The notes under the pieces are model-generated. The model ran no database searches. It had not been told where the DNA came from and saw nothing but the letters and a program-made list of their open reading frames with translations. A stretch of DNA of 64,000 bases from the NCBI GenBank assembly GCA_947259725.1, contig CAMYNM010000014.1, positions 34,956-98,955 of the forward strand. Direction: 5' to 3'. Source of the DNA: CALZIK01 sp945787635 (GTDB taxonomy: Bacteria; Acidobacteriota; Thermoanaerobaculia; Multivoradales; JAHEKO01). Positions 61,181 through 64,000 of this stretch are shown piece by piece; the first letter of the stretch is position 1, and every line of letters begins with the position of its first letter. A program made the translations under genes and the position numbers.

Positions 61181-62812
61181 ATGAACGGGATCCTGATCGT
61201 CGTCTTGGGGCTCGGTCTCACGGGCCTGCTGGCCTGCGTCTGGGCGCGGTCGAAGCGCCTGCTTCATTTGTTGCAGCTCGATAGCTACTCGCCGACCCGC
61301 CTGCTGCGGCTGCTCGTGGATCGCCCGCGACTCGCCCTGCCGGTCGAGCTCGTGCTGGCCACTCTGTTCGGCTTTGGTCTGGTGCTCGCCTCCCAGCCGA
61401 GCTACCGGCTGGGATTCACTCTCGTCTGGCTGGCGGTCGTGATCGTCTCGGTGGCTATCTCCAAGCCCCCGACCGAAAAGAAGGCGTTGGTCTTCACCGG
61501 CCGCGCGAAGCGCCTAATGGTATTGACGATTCTCCTTTGCCTCGACGCGGCGGTGGCCGCCACCGCCTGGATCGGCCGCCCGCCCGCTTCGGCGTCCGAC
61601 TTTCTCGGTGGGCTGGCGCTGTGGCTGCCGTTTTCGGTTCTGCTCATCCCGCTCTGGCTGCTGCTCGCCAATCTGCTGCTCATGCCGGTGCAGGCGGCAC
61701 TCAACCGGCTGTTCCTTGCGCGTGCCCGCCGCAAGCTCCGCAAGCTCGGCCCGCTGGTCGTCGGGATCACCGGCAGCTACGGCAAGACCTCGACCAAGAA
61801 TTTCTGCGAAGCGATTCTCGCGCGCCGTTTCAACGTTCTGGCAACGCCCGAGAGCTTCAACACGCTTCTGGGGGTCTCCCGCGCCATCAACGAGGAGTTG
61901 GTGCGCCGGGTGGAGGTCTTCCTGGTCGAGATGGGTGCCTACAGGGTCGGTGAGATCCGGCCGACGGCGGCTCTGGTGCGCCCGACGGTGGGGCTGGTTA
62001 CCACGATCGGCCTGCAGCATCTGGAGCGCTTCGGCTCGCCGGAGGCGATCGAGCAGGCCAAGGGCGAGCTTCTCGACGAGCTGGCACCCGACGGCGTCGC
62101 GATTCTCAACCGGGCAGAAGACGCGAGTCAGCGCCTCGCGAAGCGGGTCAAGAGCGGCAAGGTGCTCTGGTTCTCGGTCTCCGACGAGTCCGACCCGGAG
62201 GTCCTCCTGCGCGCAGAGAAGGTCGAGCAGACACGAGAGGGATTGCGCTTCGCGCTCGTCGATCGCGACGGCAACCGGGCGCCGGTCGAGAGCCGGCTCC
62301 TCGGGCGCCACAACGTCGGCAACATGGTCGCCGCTGGGGCGATCGCCCTACATCTCGGGATGAAGCTCGCCGATATCGCCCGCGCACTCGGGGGGCTAGA
62401 GGCGCCGCCTCATCGGCTCGAGCTTCGCCACGGCGTCGGCGGCAGCACGGTGATCGACAACTCCTACAGCTCGAACCCGGTCGGGGCGCACGGCAGCCTC
62501 CAGGTGCTCGCCGATGTCGAGGCGCGATGGCGGATTCTCGTCACGCCGGGAATGGTCGAGCTCGGCGAGCAGCGTGCCCGGGAGAACGAACGGTTCGGTG
62601 CCGCCGCCGCCGAGGTCTGCGATCACGTCATCCTGGTCGGCAGAGACGTCGCGTCGGAAGTGCGGCGGGGTATCCTCGGCGCCGGTTTCGACGCCGGAAG
62701 GCTGCACGAGATCGAGGGCCTGGGCGAGGTGGGTCAGGTGCTCGTGCGACTGGGCGTCGACTCGCGCGACGTGGTTCTGTTCGAGAACGATCTGCCGGAT
62801 CTCTATCAATGA
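61181..62812 (+). CDS. Membrane-anchored Mur ligase (MurF-like)
   Basis: 543 residues from ATG 61181 (a TTG at 61163 overlaps the previous stop). The first ~190 residues contain about five hydrophobic helices (ILIVVLGLGLTGLLACVWA, VELVLATLFGFGLVLA, LGFTLVWLAVVIVSVAI, LPFSVLLIPLWLLLANLLL). The ATP-dependent ligase follows with P-loop GITGSYGKTSTKN, EMGAYRVGEI, TTIGLQHLERFGS, the carbamylated-Lys region, and the ligand-binding DNSYSSNPVGAHG and late domain PGMVELG. It adds D-Ala-D-Ala or another amino group to UDP-MurNAc-peptides. The usual soluble UDP-binding N-domain is replaced by membrane helices, so catalysis would take place at the membrane. ddl follows 10 bases later. Confidence 0.87.
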   Translation: MNGILIVVLGLGLTGLLACVWARSKRLLHLLQLDSYSPTRLLRLLVDRPRLALPVELVLATLFGFGLVLASQPSYRLGFTLVWLAVVIVSVAISKPPTEKKALVFTGRAKRLMVLTILLCLDAAVAATAWIGRPPASASDFLGGLALWLPFSVLLIPLWLLLANLLLMPVQAALNRLFLARARRKLRKLGPLVVGITGSYGKTSTKNFCEAILARRFNVLATPESFNTLLGVSRAINEELVRRVEVFLVEMGAYRVGEIRPTAALVRPTVGLVTTIGLQHLERFGSPEAIEQAKGELLDELAPDGVAILNRAEDASQRLAKRVKSGKVLWFSVSDESDPEVLLRAEKVEQTREGLRFALVDRDGNRAPVESRLLGRHNVGNMVAAGAIALHLGMKLADIARALGGLEAPPHRLELRHGVGGSTVIDNSYSSNPVGAHGSLQVLADVEARWRILVTPGMVELGEQRARENERFGAAAAEVCDHVILVGRDVASEVRRGILGAGFDAGRLHEIEGLGEVGQVLVRLGVDSRDVVLFENDLPDLYQ

Positions 62813-62822
62813 CGGGGGTACC

Positions 62823-64000
62823 ATGAGCAAGAACGTCGCGGTGGTGTTCGGAGGGCGGACCGCGGAGCACGAGGTCTCGGTCATCAGTGCGCACCAGGCG
62901 ATGGACGCGCTCGCCGCCGGCGGTCACGAAATCCTGCCGATCTACGTGACCAAGGACGGCGTCTGGCTTTCGAGTCCGGCCTTTTTCGACATCGCGCTCT
63001 ATCGAGATGCCCGCGCATTCGAGAGCGAGGTGGCGAAGGCTCGCCGGGTGGTGATCCGGACCGGCGTGCGCACCGGCGGTTTGTATGTCGAAAAGAAAGC
63101 CGGACTGTTCTCGAGCACCGGTTTGGAGGAGCTTCCGGTCGACGTCGTGCTGCCGGCGATTCACGGCAGCTTCGGCGAGGACGGCGCGCTGCAAGGGCTC
63201 CTCGAATGGACGGATCTTCCCTATATCGGTTGCGACGTCGAAGCCTCGGCCGTGGGCATGAACAAGATGGCTACCAAGAGACTCTGCCGGGTCATCGGCA
63301 TTCCGGTTCTGCCCGGCTTTCTCGTGGACAGGAGCTTGCGCGACGACCCGAAGAAGGTCTTGGCCCGCGCGGTAGAGGAGCTCGGAGGCCTTCCGATCAT
63401 GACCAAGCCCTGCAACCTCGGCAGCAGCATCGGCGTCGGCAGATGCTCGTCGCAGGAAGAGCTCGAGTCGGCGCTCGAGCTGGCGCTCGAGCTCGACGAG
63501 GTCGCGCTCCTCGAGCCGGCGCTCGAGGACTTCTTCGAGATCAATTGCGCGGTCCTGGGTCCGCCGGCGCGAGCCTCCGTCTGCGAGCGGCCGACTCCCG
63601 GGAGCGACGTCCTTTCGTTCGAAGAGAAGTACATGAAGGGTGGAGACAAGGGTTCCAAGGGAGCAAAGGGAGCCGGGGGGACGAAAGCGAGCTCCGGTGC
63701 CAAGGGCGGGGTCGGGGGAGCGGGGATGGCTTCCTTCGTCCGCGAAGTGCCGGCTCGAATCGGCGACGAACAGACCGCCTACATCCGGGGACTGGCTGTT
63801 CAGGCTTTCGAGGCGCTCGGAGCGGCCGGGGTCGTGCGGGTGGATTTCCTGGTCGAACGGTCCTCCGGCAAGGTCTACCTCAACGAGGTCAACACCGTGC
63901 CGGGCTCGTTCTCCTTCTACCTCTGGGAAGCGACGGGCTTGCCCTTCGACGGGCTGATGGACGAACTGATCGAGATCGCCGACGCGCGCTATCGCGCCAA
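62823..64000 (+). CDS. ddl: D-alanine--D-alanine ligase with Gly/Lys-rich insertion (right end cut)
   Basis: 392 residues visible to the window edge; GGGGG-type SD. The ATP-grasp enzyme shows VVFGGRTAEHEVSVISA, PAIHGSFGEDGALQG, YIGCDVEASAVGMNKMATK, TKPCNLGSSIGVG, and the C-terminal metal site VDFLVE...YLNEVNTVPGSFSFYLWEA. It joins two D-Ala residues for peptidoglycan. Between EEKYMKGG and MASFVREVP lies an insertion of about 28 residues (272-301) made of Gly, Lys, Ser and Ala in a G-x-K-like rhythm, in the omega-loop region that closes the active site. The last codons are at the window end, but the protein is nearly complete. Operon with the membrane Mur ligase. Confidence 0.93.
   Translation, partial: MSKNVAVVFGGRTAEHEVSVISAHQAMDALAAGGHEILPIYVTKDGVWLSSPAFFDIALYRDARAFESEVAKARRVVIRTGVRTGGLYVEKKAGLFSSTGLEELPVDVVLPAIHGSFGEDGALQGLLEWTDLPYIGCDVEASAVGMNKMATKRLCRVIGIPVLPGFLVDRSLRDDPKKVLARAVEELGGLPIMTKPCNLGSSIGVGRCSSQEELESALELALELDEVALLEPALEDFFEINCAVLGPPARASVCERPTPGSDVLSFEEKYMKGGDKGSKGAKGAGGTKASSGAKGGVGGAGMASFVREVPARIGDEQTAYIRGLAVQAFEALGAAGVVRVDFLVERSSGKVYLNEVNTVPGSFSFYLWEATGLPFDGLMDELIEIADARYRA

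Overview
This 64 kb window is GC-rich (by eye about two thirds G+C) and densely packed. Nearly all starts and stops abut or overlap by ATGA/GTGA, and Shine-Dalgarno motifs (AGGAGG type) are common. The protein set suggests an Acidobacteriota-like Gram-negative, perhaps of the Thermoanaerobaculia type: a VWFA-related exported protein, a CBM9/DUF5916 outer-membrane protein, three PQQ-type beta-propellers, a CRTAC1/FG-GAP protein, a paired M16 peptidase system, and many lipoproteins and signal peptides. There is no rRNA or ribosomal-protein marker, so the placement is an inference. A 7-base run of N at 60257-60263 shows that this is an assembled scaffold. I saw no rRNA, tRNA, CRISPR array, phage or complete insertion sequence.

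Left part (1-16 kb): a fabH - FIST sensor - PAS histidine kinase operon (the kinase runs off the left edge), adenine deaminase, and then the most striking gene of the window. This is an AhpD-like/peroxidase-related protein at 5149-5730 whose CxxC motif is written as Cys-His-Tyr-UGA, with homology continuing after the UGA and a stem-loop right behind it. I call it a candidate selenoprotein. It is followed by a degenerate-PilZ/AMIN membrane protein, a PfpI-type lipoprotein, a bacilliredoxin, a DUF423 protein, a homologue of eukaryotic ILVBL/HACL2, P5C dehydrogenase (pruA), a canonical PilZ protein, and a GT2 - nucleosidase - SPL-like radical SAM operon.

Middle part (16-34 kb): a minus-strand operon encodes an ATP-cone/uridine-kinase-like protein, a LolD/MacB-type ATPase, a double FtsX permease and an AttH/CrtC-like lipoprotein. 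A decayed GNAT gene follows, and then a two-gene hydroxyproline module (OCD-family reductase plus trans-3-hydroxy-L-proline dehydratase) that would feed proline and, through pruA, glutamate. Next come an active/inactive M16 peptidase pair with a CPXCG protein, a GGDEF protein with a helix-hairpin-helix tail, a cupin, a membrane-bound gluzincin-like peptidase, and a PQQ-propeller - DUF1579-type - exported MsrA operon.

Right part (34-64 kb): an RRM protein, small and decayed genes, a GH99-like protein, an alpha/beta hydrolase, a sulfatase-fold lipoprotein lacking the formylglycine residue, and several exported hypothetical proteins. These are followed by a VWFA-related protein, an OmpA-like barrel, a DUF5916 protein, a SEC-C protein, AMP nucleosidase and an aminoglycoside-phosphotransferase/P-loop kinase fusion. 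A MITE-like palindromic element precedes a second PQQ propeller. A long hairpin lies between convergent genes, and then come a CocE-type hydrolase, a CRTAC1 protein, and a PQQ-propeller fused to an esterase fold without its serine. A toxin-like nucleotidyltransferase remnant sits next to the assembly gap. The window ends in a peptidoglycan-precursor pair: a membrane-anchored Mur ligase and D-Ala-D-Ala ligase.

Three themes recur: thiol/selenol redox repair (AhpD-like, bacilliredoxin, MsrA), cyclic-di-GMP signalling (GGDEF, PilZ), and a large cell-envelope/secreted proteome.
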